DNA of 62,498 nt from CAYJHC01 sp964369805 (GTDB lineage Bacteria > Bacillota > Clostridia > Peptostreptococcales > Anaerovoracaceae), in NCBI GenBank assembly GCA_964369805.1, contig CAYJFM010000007.1, positions 1-62,498 on the forward strand, in the 5' to 3' direction. How positions within the stretch are numbered: position 1 is the stretch's first letter; every line of letters begins with the position of its first letter. Of this stretch, positions 17,047 to 24,908 are shown one piece after another. Position numbers and translations under genes: made by a program. Under the pieces are notes generated by a model. That model was not told the origin of the DNA, did no database searches, and worked only from the letters and a program-made list of their open reading frames with translations.

Positions 17047-17079
17047 TAAAACAGCAGCTCTAGGTGGGGCTGTTTTTTT
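17047..17079 (+). terminator. Terminator of the thiamine operon
   Basis: AAAACAGC / GCTGTTTT stem with a 12-14 base loop followed by T7, 11 bases after thiD. Confidence 0.85.
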
Positions 17080-17134
17080 ACTAAGAATACGCAGTGCTAG
17101 TTGGCTTATTGTCATTAGTTTTAATTTTTCTTTT

Positions 17135-17172
17135 AGATATTTTCTTATTTTCGGAAATAAGAAAATATATCT
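17135..17172. repeat. Long AT-rich hairpin upstream of the CzrA-like gene
   Basis: A 12-bp perfect stem ATTTTCTTATTT / AAATAAGAAAAT with TCGG loop, extended by AGAT/ATCT with a small bulge. It ends at the -35 box of the next promoter. It could be a second terminator or part of the regulator binding region. Confidence 0.6.
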
Positions 17173-17224
17173 TGAAATATACAAAAAAATAGTTTATTAT
17201 TTTAGTAATTAATAAAATAATAAA
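17172..17224 (+). promoter_or_regulatory. Promoter and operator of the CzrA-like/P-type ATPase operon
   Basis: TTGAAA (17172-17177) and TATTAT (17195-17200) with 17-base spacing. The -10 lies inside a perfect 12-bp inverted repeat TTTATTATTTTA-N8-TAAAATAATAAA (17193-17224), which is the expected position of an autoregulatory operator. Confidence 0.7.
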
Positions 17225-17284
17225 TTACAAACTAAGATTAAACTTATTAATCACAGTTAAGTTATTAAATGAGAGGATAAAGAT

Positions 17285-17593
17285 ATGAATTACTTGGAGT
17301 TTTCTAAAAGCAAGGCGAAAATGGAAAGACTTGCTGAAATATTTAAAATGTTCGGGAATGAATCTAGACTGAAGATACTTATGAAATTAAGTGAAGGTGA
17401 GGCTATGGCTGGAGATCTGGCACAGTCATCAGGATTGTCAGCGCCTGCTACAAGTCACCAGCTAAAAGATTTAAAAAATTGCGGAATAGTAAAAAGTAGA
17501 AAAGATGGGTTGAAGGTTTGGTATAGCCTAGATGATGACCATGTTGAGGATATATTAATTATTGGCATTGAGCATGTTGACCATACATATTAG
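17285..17593 (+). CDS. ArsR/SmtB-family zinc-type repressor, CzrA-like
   Basis: 102 residues, winged helix. The recognition helix is LSAPATSHQLKDLKNCGIV. The C-terminal helix LDDDHVEDILIIGIEHVDH reproduces the alpha-5 sensing site of CzrA/SmtB (D-x-H ... H-x2-H), which binds Zn(II) or Co(II) across the dimer. There is no alpha-3 cysteine site, so Cd/Pb sensing of the CadC type is less likely. It sits 50 bases before the metal ATPase gene, which it most probably controls. Confidence 0.88.
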   Translation: MNYLEFSKSKAKMERLAEIFKMFGNESRLKILMKLSEGEAMAGDLAQSSGLSAPATSHQLKDLKNCGIVKSRKDGLKVWYSLDDDHVEDILIIGIEHVDHTY

Positions 17594-17643
17594 TAACATT
17601 AGGAAATTTGCGCATAAAATGAGTTTGTATGGAAGGAGAAACC

Positions 17644-19710
17644 ATGAGAGAAGAAAAGACAAATAAGAAAGATGATCTTAACCCAAAAGTAGAGACTAGC
17701 GATTGTGAAGTGAAAGAGCATTGCGGTGATTCTCAAAATCACAAACACCACAGTAATGATCATCATAATGATGCAGGCTGTGGTTGAGATGGTGACCACG
17801 CAAGTGATCATATTGGAAATATGAAAATATACATTATTAGGCTAGTTTTGGCTGGATTTATAGCAGTAGGAGCATACGTAGTAAACGGAAATCTTTCTGA
17901 AGTAATTATTACAATTATTTATGTTATTGCCCTAGTTATGGCAGGTTACGAAGTCTTAAAAATAGCTGTATTAAATATTATTAAAATGAGATTTTTGGAT
18001 GAAAACTCACTTATGACTTTTGCAGCAATAGCAGCCTTTGCCTTAGGAGAGGCACCAGAGGCTGTAGCAATTATGATATTTTATGGTGCAGGGGAAACTG
18101 TTCAAGGATATGCAACTGCCAAGTCAAGAGGGAATATAGCTGAACTTATGGATATTAGGCCAGACTATGCTGTGCTTAAGGAAACAGGCGAAAAAGTCGA
18201 CCCTAAAGATGTAGAAATTGGAGAGGTGATTATAATAAGGCCAGGAGAAAAAATCCCCCTTGACGGAAAAGTTGTTTTTGGAAAATCTTTTGTTGATACA
18301 AAAGCATTAACTGGAGAAAGTGTGCCTAGAGAAGCTTATGTCGGGAGTGAGGTTTTATCAGGCTCTATTAATAAGAACGGTTTGATTGAAGTTGAGGTTG
18401 AAAAAACTTTTGGAGAGTCTACTGTTTCCAAAATTCTTGAATTGGTAGAAAAAGCACAGAGTAAAAAATCAGAAAGCGAGAAGTTTATTACAAAATTTGC
18501 AAAGTATTATACGCCTATTGTTGTAGGAGTGGCAGCTTTAGTAGCAATTCTTCCACCAATAATTGGATTTGGAACCTTTGATGAATGGCTTTATAAGGGG
18601 CTTAGCTTTTTAATTATTTCCTGTCCGTGTGCACTAGTGATATCCATACCAATTAGTTTTTTTGGAGGTATAGGAGGTGCAGCAAGGCAAGGTGTGCTGG
18701 TCAAAGGTGGAAATTACCTTGAGGCTTTAAACCTTGTGGATACTGTGGTTTTTGATAAAACTGGAACTTTAACAAAAGGTAGCTTTAGTGTTACAAATAT
18801 AGTTCCAATAGAGTCTAATAGTGAAGAAGCGAAAAACGAACTACTCTATTTTGCCGCTACTGCTGAGCAGTTTTCAAGTCATCCCATTGCAAAGTCTATA
18901 ACTGCAAAATGGAATAATAGAGAAACCCTCCCTAATCCTGAAATTTCAGAGATTGCAGGTAAAGGGGTGGTTGCAGAGTTTAATGGACAGATAGCTTATG
19001 TAGGAAATAGTAAGCTATTAAATGAAATTGGAATTGAAACATTATCTTTTGCAAAAACAGCAGTGCATGTTGCTGTAAATGGTGAGTATAAAGGATATAT
19101 TTTGATTGAAGATGAAATAAAAGCCGAAGCAAAGCAAGCTATTTTAGATATTAAAACCTTAGGAATAAAGGATGTTATAATGTTAACCGGTGATAGTAAA
19201 CCTATTGCGTATGTAGTTGCAGAAGAAATTGGAATTACTAGAGTTGAAGCAGAGCTACTTCCAGGTGATAAAGTTGATAAGCTAGAAAAAATTATGGAAG
19301 AAAAGAAGAATAATAAATTTAAAACAATCTTTGTTGGGGATGGCATAAATGATGCTCCAGTACTTACTCGGTCAGATATCGGAATTGCAATGGGTGGAAT
19401 AGGGTCTGATGCTGCAATAGAGGCTGCAGATGTGGTTCTTATGACTGATGAAGTAAGTAAAGTTGCCACTGCAATTAAAGTTGCGAAGAAAACGAGAACA
19501 ATTGTTACGGAGAACATTATATTTGCATTAGGAACGAAGCTGATAATTATGGTACTAGCTCTTCTAGGTATAACCTCAATTTGGATGGCTATATTTGCTG
19601 ATGTAGGAGTAGCTTTGATTGCAACAGCAAATGCTACAAGAGCAATGATTTCTGTCGATGCTAAGAAAAATAATATTAATGATAAGGAGACAACTCACAT
19701 AAATGATTAA
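17644..19710 (+). CDS. Selenocysteine-containing Zn/Cd-type P1B ATPase
   Basis: 688 residues if UGA 17785-17787 is read as Sec (U48). The start ATG 17644 has a strong site (GGAAGGAG, 6 bases). The alternative ATG 17821, downstream of the UGA in the same frame, has none. Residues 1-59 form a soluble metal-binding tail with eight His, C21, C27 and the motif C46-G47-U48; it replaces the usual GMxCxxC domain. The rest is a typical P1B-2 pump: TGES (223-226), transmembrane CPC (327-329), DKTGTLT (D371), GDGINDAP. It should export Zn, Cd or Pb. A GGA-loop hairpin follows the UGA (separate entry). Pump assignment is firm; Sec is inferred from frame, ribosome site and hairpin. Confidence 0.87.
17808..17824 (+). 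promoter_or_regulatory. Candidate bacterial SECIS element of the P-type ATPase
   Basis: Stem UCAUAUU / AAUAUGA with a GGA triloop (17815-17817). The first loop G lies 28 nt after the UGA (17785-17787), within the 16-37 nt window known for bacterial SECIS. Loop type and distance resemble the arsC element. An alternative helix GUGGU/ACCAC (17780-17784 with 17795-17799) would place the UGA in its loop and might compete. Confidence 0.65.
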
Positions 19711-19777
19711 AGAAGAACTAGGAAAATAAAACACCGAAAGAATTGAGTAAAAAAACTTTCTCAACCCATGGAAATGT

Positions 19778-19806
19778 TTGCAAATTGTGTTATACACTGG
19801 TATAAT
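19778..19806 (+). promoter_or_regulatory. Promoter of the transglutaminase/pilus cluster
   Basis: TTGCAA (19778-19783) and perfect TATAAT (19801-19806) with 17-base spacing. The leader contains a 7-bp hairpin AAGGTGT/ACACCTT (19829-19850) just before the ribosome binding site GAAGGGG. I looked for a c-di-GMP aptamer here and saw none. Confidence 0.75.
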
Positions 19807-19865
19807 TCATATATATAAGAGGAATATTAAGGTGTGCTTTAATACACCTTTGACGAAGGGGCGCG

Positions 19866-20813
19866 ATGAATATTAGTATTTTAAATATTAAAAAATGCAT
19901 ATTTACTACCATATTGATAGTTAGTTTAGTGTTTTTAACTGCATGTGGAGGAAGTGGGTCAGTAAAAAGTGGTGAAAAAGTAAGAGAACCACTAGGGATT
20001 GAACCATATATTCCTGTTGCAGCAGGAACTTCTGTTGCATCTTCAGGTGTGGCCAGCATTGACTATTCTAATGCGTCTAAAGGATATGTGATGGTCGATT
20101 ACAGTGGAGGCCATAGTGGAAAAGTGAAGTTGCAAATCACAACTCCAAGTGGTGAGGTCTATTCATACGATCTAAATGAAGGAGCAGGCTATGAGACCTT
20201 TCCATTGTCAAAAGGAAATGGAAATTATACTTTGCAAATATATGAGCAGGCTAGTGGGAATGAATATTATTTAGTTGATTCTGCTAATGTGTGGGCTGAG
20301 CTAGAAAATGATAGAGTGCCATTTTTATACTCTAACCAATATGTAAACTTTACCAAAGATAGTTTAACTTCTATTGAAGCGCAGGAGCTTTATGCTTATA
20401 CAGGGACTGACCTAGAGTTTATTGAAGCAGTATTTGACTATACTATGGAATTAATTGAATATGACACGGAAAAAGCTAATCAGGCAGCTTCAGGTAGTAT
20501 AAGTGGATACTTACCAAATTTAAATGAAACTGTAGAGACAGAAAAGGGAATCTGTTTCGATTATGCAGCAGTGATGGTTGCTATGCTAAGATCTCAAGGT
20601 CTTCCATCAAAACTACAAATTGGATATTCGGGTGAGGTTTATCATGCCTGGATTTCAGTATATACAGAAGAAACAGGTTGGATTGATGATGTTATCAGTT
20701 TTGATGGAAATGCATGGGCTTTGATGGACCCAACATTCCAAGACAATTCTGGTGGAAGTATGAAAGATTATATAGGAGATGCAGAGAATTATGTTGAAAA
20801 ATTTGTCTACTGA
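19866..20813 (+). CDS. Transglutaminase-like lipoprotein
   Basis: 315 residues. An N-terminal signal ends in the lipobox LTAC (C27), so it is anchored to the outer face of the membrane. A beta-rich middle region (about 60-150) precedes a transglutaminase-core domain with catalytic Cys in KGICFDYAAVMVAMLRSQG, His in YHAWISVY and Asp in ALMDPTF. Such domains act as proteases or cross-linking enzymes. It is first in the pilus cluster and overlaps the pilC start, suggesting a role in pilus or surface-protein processing; that role is inference. Confidence 0.85.
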   Translation: MNISILNIKKCIFTTILIVSLVFLTACGGSGSVKSGEKVREPLGIEPYIPVAAGTSVASSGVASIDYSNASKGYVMVDYSGGHSGKVKLQITTPSGEVYSYDLNEGAGYETFPLSKGNGNYTLQIYEQASGNEYYLVDSANVWAELENDRVPFLYSNQYVNFTKDSLTSIEAQELYAYTGTDLEFIEAVFDYTMELIEYDTEKANQAASGSISGYLPNLNETVETEKGICFDYAAVMVAMLRSQGLPSKLQIGYSGEVYHAWISVYTEETGWIDDVISFDGNAWALMDPTFQDNSGGSMKDYIGDAENYVEKFVY

Positions 20814-21873
20814 TGGGAAAAATAAGAAAAGCAATGGAAAGATGTTGTCAAATACAGACCTTTCTTCTTTCTGCGAGCAAATGGCTATGATAATTGATGC
20901 TGGTATTACAGCAACAGAGGGTCTGTACATAATGGAAGAAGAGACAACCGGTGCTCAAGGGAAATCACTACTTAAAGAAATGATTGAAAATATGGAGGCT
21001 GGGTTTTCTTTTTCAGAAACACTAGAAAATACAAAAGCTTTTCCAGACTATATGATAAAAATGGTAAAAGTGGGAGAAATGGCTGGAAAATTAGACGTGG
21101 TATTTGATTCACTTGCTAATTATTACAAAAAAGAAGAGCATATTAAAAACTCAGTTAAACAATCAGTATTTTATCCTATTGTAATGGTAGTTATGATGCT
21201 CGCTGTAGTAGGGTTTTTATTAGTAAAAGTTATGCCGACATTTGAATCAGTTTTCAGACAGCTAGGGACTGAGCTTACAGGTTTTGCTGGAAGTGTAATG
21301 GCTCTTGCAAATGCAGTGAGCACATATGCAATTTGGATTGTGGTAGCACTTGGGGTGATTTTGATCCTAGGACTTGCGTTTACTTATACCGAAGGCGGAC
21401 AGAAGGCCTTTAGAAGGTTTAAAGAGAACTCAAGACTAACAAAGGATATTGTAGAAAAGATAGCTGTTGCAAGATTTGCTAATGGTATGGCTCTTATGCT
21501 TGCTAGTGGACTTGATACAAGGGAAAGTTTAGAACTTGCATCTCAGCTTACTCAAAATACAAATTTAAAAGCAAAAATTGAAAAGTGTAGGGAATCCTTA
21601 GATGAAGGAACAAGTTTTGCTAAGGTAATATCTGATAACAAAATATTTGGTGGACTATATGCGAGGATGCTTGCAGTTGGATTTAAGACAGGTGCTGTAG
21701 ATAATGTTATGGAAGAAATTTCAGTTAGATATGAAGAAGAAGTTGATAGAAAGCTGTCAAGAGCAATTTCAATAATTGAGCCGACACTTGTGGCTGTGCT
21801 TTCTATTGTTGTTGGAATGATACTACTTTCAGTTATGCTTCCGCTGATTAGCATTATGTCTACACTCGGATAA
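20791..21873 (+). CDS. pilC: PilC/GspF-type inner-membrane pilus assembly protein
   Basis: About 360 residues with two GspF repeats. Each has an amphipathic N-part (DLSSFCEQMAMIIDAGITATEGL and VEKIAVARFANGMALMLASGLDTRESLELA) and a hydrophobic hairpin (FYPIVMVVMMLAVVGFLLVKVMPTF and PTLVAVLSIVVGMILLSVMLPLISI). It is the membrane platform between motor ATPases and pilins. The start is uncertain: ATG 20779 touches the AGGAG, ATG 20791 is 12 bases from it, and ATG 20842 is also in frame. Any of the first two overlaps the transglutaminase gene. Confidence 0.88.
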   Translation: MLKNLSTDGKNKKSNGKMLSNTDLSSFCEQMAMIIDAGITATEGLYIMEEETTGAQGKSLLKEMIENMEAGFSFSETLENTKAFPDYMIKMVKVGEMAGKLDVVFDSLANYYKKEEHIKNSVKQSVFYPIVMVVMMLAVVGFLLVKVMPTFESVFRQLGTELTGFAGSVMALANAVSTYAIWIVVALGVILILGLAFTYTEGGQKAFRRFKENSRLTKDIVEKIAVARFANGMALMLASGLDTRESLELASQLTQNTNLKAKIEKCRESLDEGTSFAKVISDNKIFGGLYARMLAVGFKTGAVDNVMEEISVRYEEEVDRKLSRAISIIEPTLVAVLSIVVGMILLSVMLPLISIMSTLG

Positions 21874-21899
21874 ATTGGAATAAAAAAGAGGAAAAAGAA

Positions 21900-22229
21900 A
21901 TGTTTGGAAAAAATCGTGTTTTTAAATCAGGAGGAAGAGAAATATCTAATGTATGGATTCAGATAATTATATTTGTTATCTTTTTCGTACTGGTTTGGTT
22001 TGCTTTTGACTCGGTATCAGACGCAAGCGCTGAGCAAGATACAAAAACCTTAGAAAGTGCATTAACAAAGGCAAGTGTGCATTGCTATGCTAATGAAGGT
22101 GCTTATCCAGTTTCTTTAGAATACATTGAAGAAGAATACGGCGTTCAAATTGATTATGATAAGTACATTGTACACTATGATGCATTTGCATCGAATTTAA
22201 TGCCCGACATCACTGTGATTAGAAAGTAG
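21900..22229 (+). CDS. Small pilus-cluster membrane protein
   Basis: 109 residues. A basic start, one membrane helix (residues 19-40, NVWIQIIIFVIFFVLVWFAF) and a periplasm-side-type extracellular domain with one Cys. There is no clear prepilin cleavage site or Glu at +5. The fold pattern (helix, then SALTKASVHCYANEGAYPVSLEYIEEEYG) resembles a minor pilin. It is placed between pilC and further pilin-like genes. Confidence 0.65.
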   Translation: MFGKNRVFKSGGREISNVWIQIIIFVIFFVLVWFAFDSVSDASAEQDTKTLESALTKASVHCYANEGAYPVSLEYIEEEYGVQIDYDKYIVHYDAFASNLMPDITVIRK

Positions 22230-22236
22230 GAGGCTT

Positions 22237-22722
22237 ATGAGTGTTTTTAAAAAACCCAAAAACCACGCAATTGATATAGTGTTTACATTAGCCCTATTTG
22301 GAGTTTTTGTAGTAACTGCACTATTAGCAATTTATATCGGTTCCCAAACATATGAGCGCACTGTAGAAAGTATGGAGACTTCTTTCACTGGGAGAACAGC
22401 TACTGCTTATATTACTAAGCAGATAAAGCAAAATGATATGGATGGCCAAATTACAATGGTAGAGATAAATGGAAAGGAAGCGCTAGCTCTATATGATAAT
22501 CGTGATGGTGATGATCTTGTTACTTATATATATTTTAACGAGGGGCATCTTAAGGAACTAACAACAAAGGCGGATTATGAAACATCTTTAGTTGCTGGTA
22601 ACAATTTGGTTCCGCTGAAAGAGTTTGATATTATAGACGAAGGAAATGGAACCTATAGCTTTATTATTACTGATGTTAATGATGTGACTTCTCAGATTAC
22701 TATATCAGAAAGAAGTAGTTAG
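22237..22722 (+). CDS. DUF4860-like pilus-cluster protein
   Basis: 161 residues. One N-terminal membrane helix (about 13-32) is followed by IYIGSQTYERTV and a beta-rich domain. This resembles, from memory, DUF4860 proteins found in clostridial type IV pilus loci. Seven bases separate it from the preceding gene and AGGAGG precedes its start. It may be a minor pilin or an alignment-type component. Confidence 0.65.
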   Translation: MSVFKKPKNHAIDIVFTLALFGVFVVTALLAIYIGSQTYERTVESMETSFTGRTATAYITKQIKQNDMDGQITMVEINGKEALALYDNRDGDDLVTYIYFNEGHLKELTTKADYETSLVAGNNLVPLKEFDIIDEGNGTYSFIITDVNDVTSQITISERSS

Positions 22723-22735
22723 ATAAGGAGAATTT

Positions 22736-23179
22736 ATGAAAACTCACACTAGATCAAGTCTTTTTCTATTAGAATTGATTGTAGCAATCTTGTTTTTTGC
22801 ATTATCAGCGGTAGTTTGTATTCAACTATTCGTATATTCTGATGGGCTTGGAAATGAAAGTGAAGATAGGAATTTAGCAGTGACTCAGGGGCAAAGGGTT
22901 GTAGAGAGTTTTTATGGAGACAATTCTGAGCTAGAAAATATTGTTACAAAATTTGAATTCACAGAAGTGGCTGAAGGAGAATATGTAAGTTATTATGGAA
23001 ATGATGGAGAGTTTACAGAAAATGGTGAAGAACCTTTTAAAGTAGTGTTAACATCATCTGAGGAAGAAAATCTAGAGTTAATCACTATCAATATACTGTA
23101 TAATGATAAAACAGATGCTGAAGCTATTTTTGAAATTAGTACAAAAAAATATCTTCCGAAGCAGTTAGGAGGGATATAG
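22736..23179 (+). CDS. Minor pilin-like protein
   Basis: 147 residues. The start MKTHTRSSLFLLELIVAILFFALSA looks like a class III signal with Glu at the expected +5 position if cleavage falls after Ser8. The acidic C-terminal domain is beta-rich. The ribosome binding site AAGGAG is clear. It is a probable PilV/GspI-type minor pilin of this cluster. Confidence 0.72.
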   Translation: MKTHTRSSLFLLELIVAILFFALSAVVCIQLFVYSDGLGNESEDRNLAVTQGQRVVESFYGDNSELENIVTKFEFTEVAEGEYVSYYGNDGEFTENGEEPFKVVLTSSEEENLELITINILYNDKTDAEAIFEISTKKYLPKQLGGI

Positions 23180-23664
23180 TGAAGAAAATAGCAGATATAG
23201 GCGTACCTATTGGAGGTAGCTTAATAATGACCATATTTGTTATTCTATGCCTTGTGACTTTCGCAGCCCTTTCTTTTGTATCAGCAGATAACGATAATAA
23301 TCTTAGTGTTTCTACTGCAGATACAACCGAAAATTATTACGAAAAAGAGGGGGAGGCTAACGACAAGCTAAAGGTTATGGATGAAACTTTACAGGGTTAT
23401 TATGCAGAAGCGGGATCTGAAGGAGCGTACTATAATTTAGTAAGCAGTGGGTTTTCAGAAAGCGATGGCTACAAGGTTGAATCTGTAGGGGATGAAACAT
23501 TTATCACTTATACTACGCAGGTTAATGAGAACGAAGAATTAATTTCTAAAATAAAAGTTATGTATCCAACTACTGCAGAAGATAGCTTTATTATGATTGA
23601 GGGATGGACTCTAGAGTATACAGCAGAATGGGAAAGCACTACGGAACTACCTGTTTTACAATAG
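23179..23664 (+). CDS. Pilus-cluster membrane-anchored protein
   Basis: 161 residues, GTG start overlapping the previous stop by one base and preceded by AGGAGGG. One membrane helix (about 13-35) is followed by an acidic extracellular region (Glu/Asp/Tyr-rich, no Cys). No family recognised; operon position suggests a pilus accessory component. Confidence 0.62.
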   Translation: MKKIADIGVPIGGSLIMTIFVILCLVTFAALSFVSADNDNNLSVSTADTTENYYEKEGEANDKLKVMDETLQGYYAEAGSEGAYYNLVSSGFSESDGYKVESVGDETFITYTTQVNENEELISKIKVMYPTTAEDSFIMIEGWTLEYTAEWESTTELPVLQ

Positions 23665-23670
23665 AAAGAT

Positions 23671-23714
23671 GGAAAGGAGTGCGTGTAATATATTTATATA
23701 CACGCGAAAAGCAA
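23671..23714 (+). promoter_or_regulatory. Ribosome binding site separated from pilT start by a hairpin
   Basis: A strong AAAGGAG (23674-23680) stands 34 bases before ATG 23715. Between them GCGTGTA (23681-23687) pairs perfectly with TACACGC (23699-23705). Folding this hairpin would bring the AAAGGAG to about 9 bases from the ATG. Alternatively translation begins at an upstream codon such as GTG 23679. Confidence 0.5.
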
Positions 23715-24818
23715 ATGGATTTTAGAAGTATTGCAAAGCTTGCAATTGATAATAATGTATCTGATATTTTTATTACGGCAGGATTGCCGATTTCTGCAAA
23801 ACTAAAAGGGACTATTGCTCCTTTTTCAAAAATGAATAATAATATAGAGGAAGATCTTGAAAAAAAACTAATGCCAGATGACACACAAGATTTAATTCAC
23901 CAGATTTATAGTTTAGCTGATGATAGAACTATGAATAAGCTGCAAACTAGCGGGGATGATGACTTTGCCTTTGCAATTAAAGGTATATCTAGATTTAGGG
24001 TAAATGCCTATAAGCAAAGGGGTACTTATGCAGCTGTTATCAGGGTAATTGCATTTAATTTACCTGATCCAAGTGAGCTTGGTATAGGAGAAACAATATT
24101 GAGTTTATCAAAACTTGATAGTGGACTAGCTCTTGTTACAGGTCCTGCAGGAAGCGGGAAAAGTACAACCTTAGCTTGCGTAATTGATGAAATAAACAAC
24201 ACAAAAAAATCTCATATTATTACATTAGAAGACCCTCTAGAATATTTACATTCTCATAAGGAGAGTATTGTAACACAGAGGGAAATTGATATTGATACTA
24301 AGAGCTTTGTTTCTGCTCTTAGAGCAGCTTTAAGGCAGAGTCCAAATGTAATTTTAATTGGTGAGTTAAGAGACGATGAAACTATTGAAATAGCAATGAC
24401 CGCTGCGGAAACAGGGCACCTAGTCATCTCGACCTTACATACTGTTGGAGCGGCAAATTCAATTGGCCGTATAGTGGATTCATTTCCACCAGCCCAGCAG
24501 CAACAAATTTTACTTCAACTTTCAATGGTAATACAGATTATTGTTTCACAACAGTTGATTCCTACTAAAGATGGACAAGTAGTACCAGTGTTTGAAGTAA
24601 TAACTGTAACCCCTGCCATAAGAAATATGATTAGGGAAGGAAAGGTTCATCAAATTGATAATATGATAGAAACTGCTGCTGCAGATTCAGGAATGATAAG
24701 CATGGACAAGAGTTTACTAGCTTTATATCAAGAAGGAAGAATAGAAAAAGAAATAATGATGAAATATGCAAGTAACCCAGATATGCTAGCAAAAAGAACA
24801 AAGATGTTAGGAATATAG
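23715..24818 (+). CDS. pilT: PilT-family pilus retraction ATPase
   Basis: 367 residues. Walker A is GPAGSGKSTT, the Asp box is ITLEDPLEYLHSHKES, Walker B is VILIGELRDDETIEIAMTAAETGHLVISTLHT with the His box, and the PilT-specific AIRNMIREGK follows near the C-terminus. PilT hexamers power pilus retraction. The frame is open upstream to 23604 but homology begins at MDFRSIAKLA. It is the last gene of the cluster; no PilB extension motor is present in the window. Confidence 0.92.
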   Translation: MDFRSIAKLAIDNNVSDIFITAGLPISAKLKGTIAPFSKMNNNIEEDLEKKLMPDDTQDLIHQIYSLADDRTMNKLQTSGDDDFAFAIKGISRFRVNAYKQRGTYAAVIRVIAFNLPDPSELGIGETILSLSKLDSGLALVTGPAGSGKSTTLACVIDEINNTKKSHIITLEDPLEYLHSHKESIVTQREIDIDTKSFVSALRAALRQSPNVILIGELRDDETIEIAMTAAETGHLVISTLHTVGAANSIGRIVDSFPPAQQQQILLQLSMVIQIIVSQQLIPTKDGQVVPVFEVITVTPAIRNMIREGKVHQIDNMIETAAADSGMISMDKSLLALYQEGRIEKEIMMKYASNPDMLAKRTKMLGI

Positions 24819-24826
24819 GAATAGAA

Positions 24827-24862
24827 AAAAGGCCAATGTAGATGTACATTAGGCCTTTTACT
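24827..24862. terminator. Terminator between pilT and citrate synthase
   Basis: AAAAGGCC...GGCCTTTT with inner ATGT/ACAT pairing, T-rich on the right and A-rich on the left, so usable by both converging genes. Confidence 0.85.
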
Positions 24863-24908
24863 CATTTAAAGGTAATAAATCAAGAAATACTTTGATTTAA
24901 TTGGAATG

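Noticed and set aside
17821..19710. P-type ATPase starting at ATG 17821
   Set aside because: No ribosome binding site there; an upstream in-frame ATG with GGAAGGAG exists and the intervening His/Cys-rich peptide makes sense as a metal-binding tail with Sec.
19807..19866. c-di-GMP riboswitch before the pilus cluster
   Set aside because: The short leader contains only a 7-bp hairpin; none of the conserved GEMM aptamer sequence is visible.
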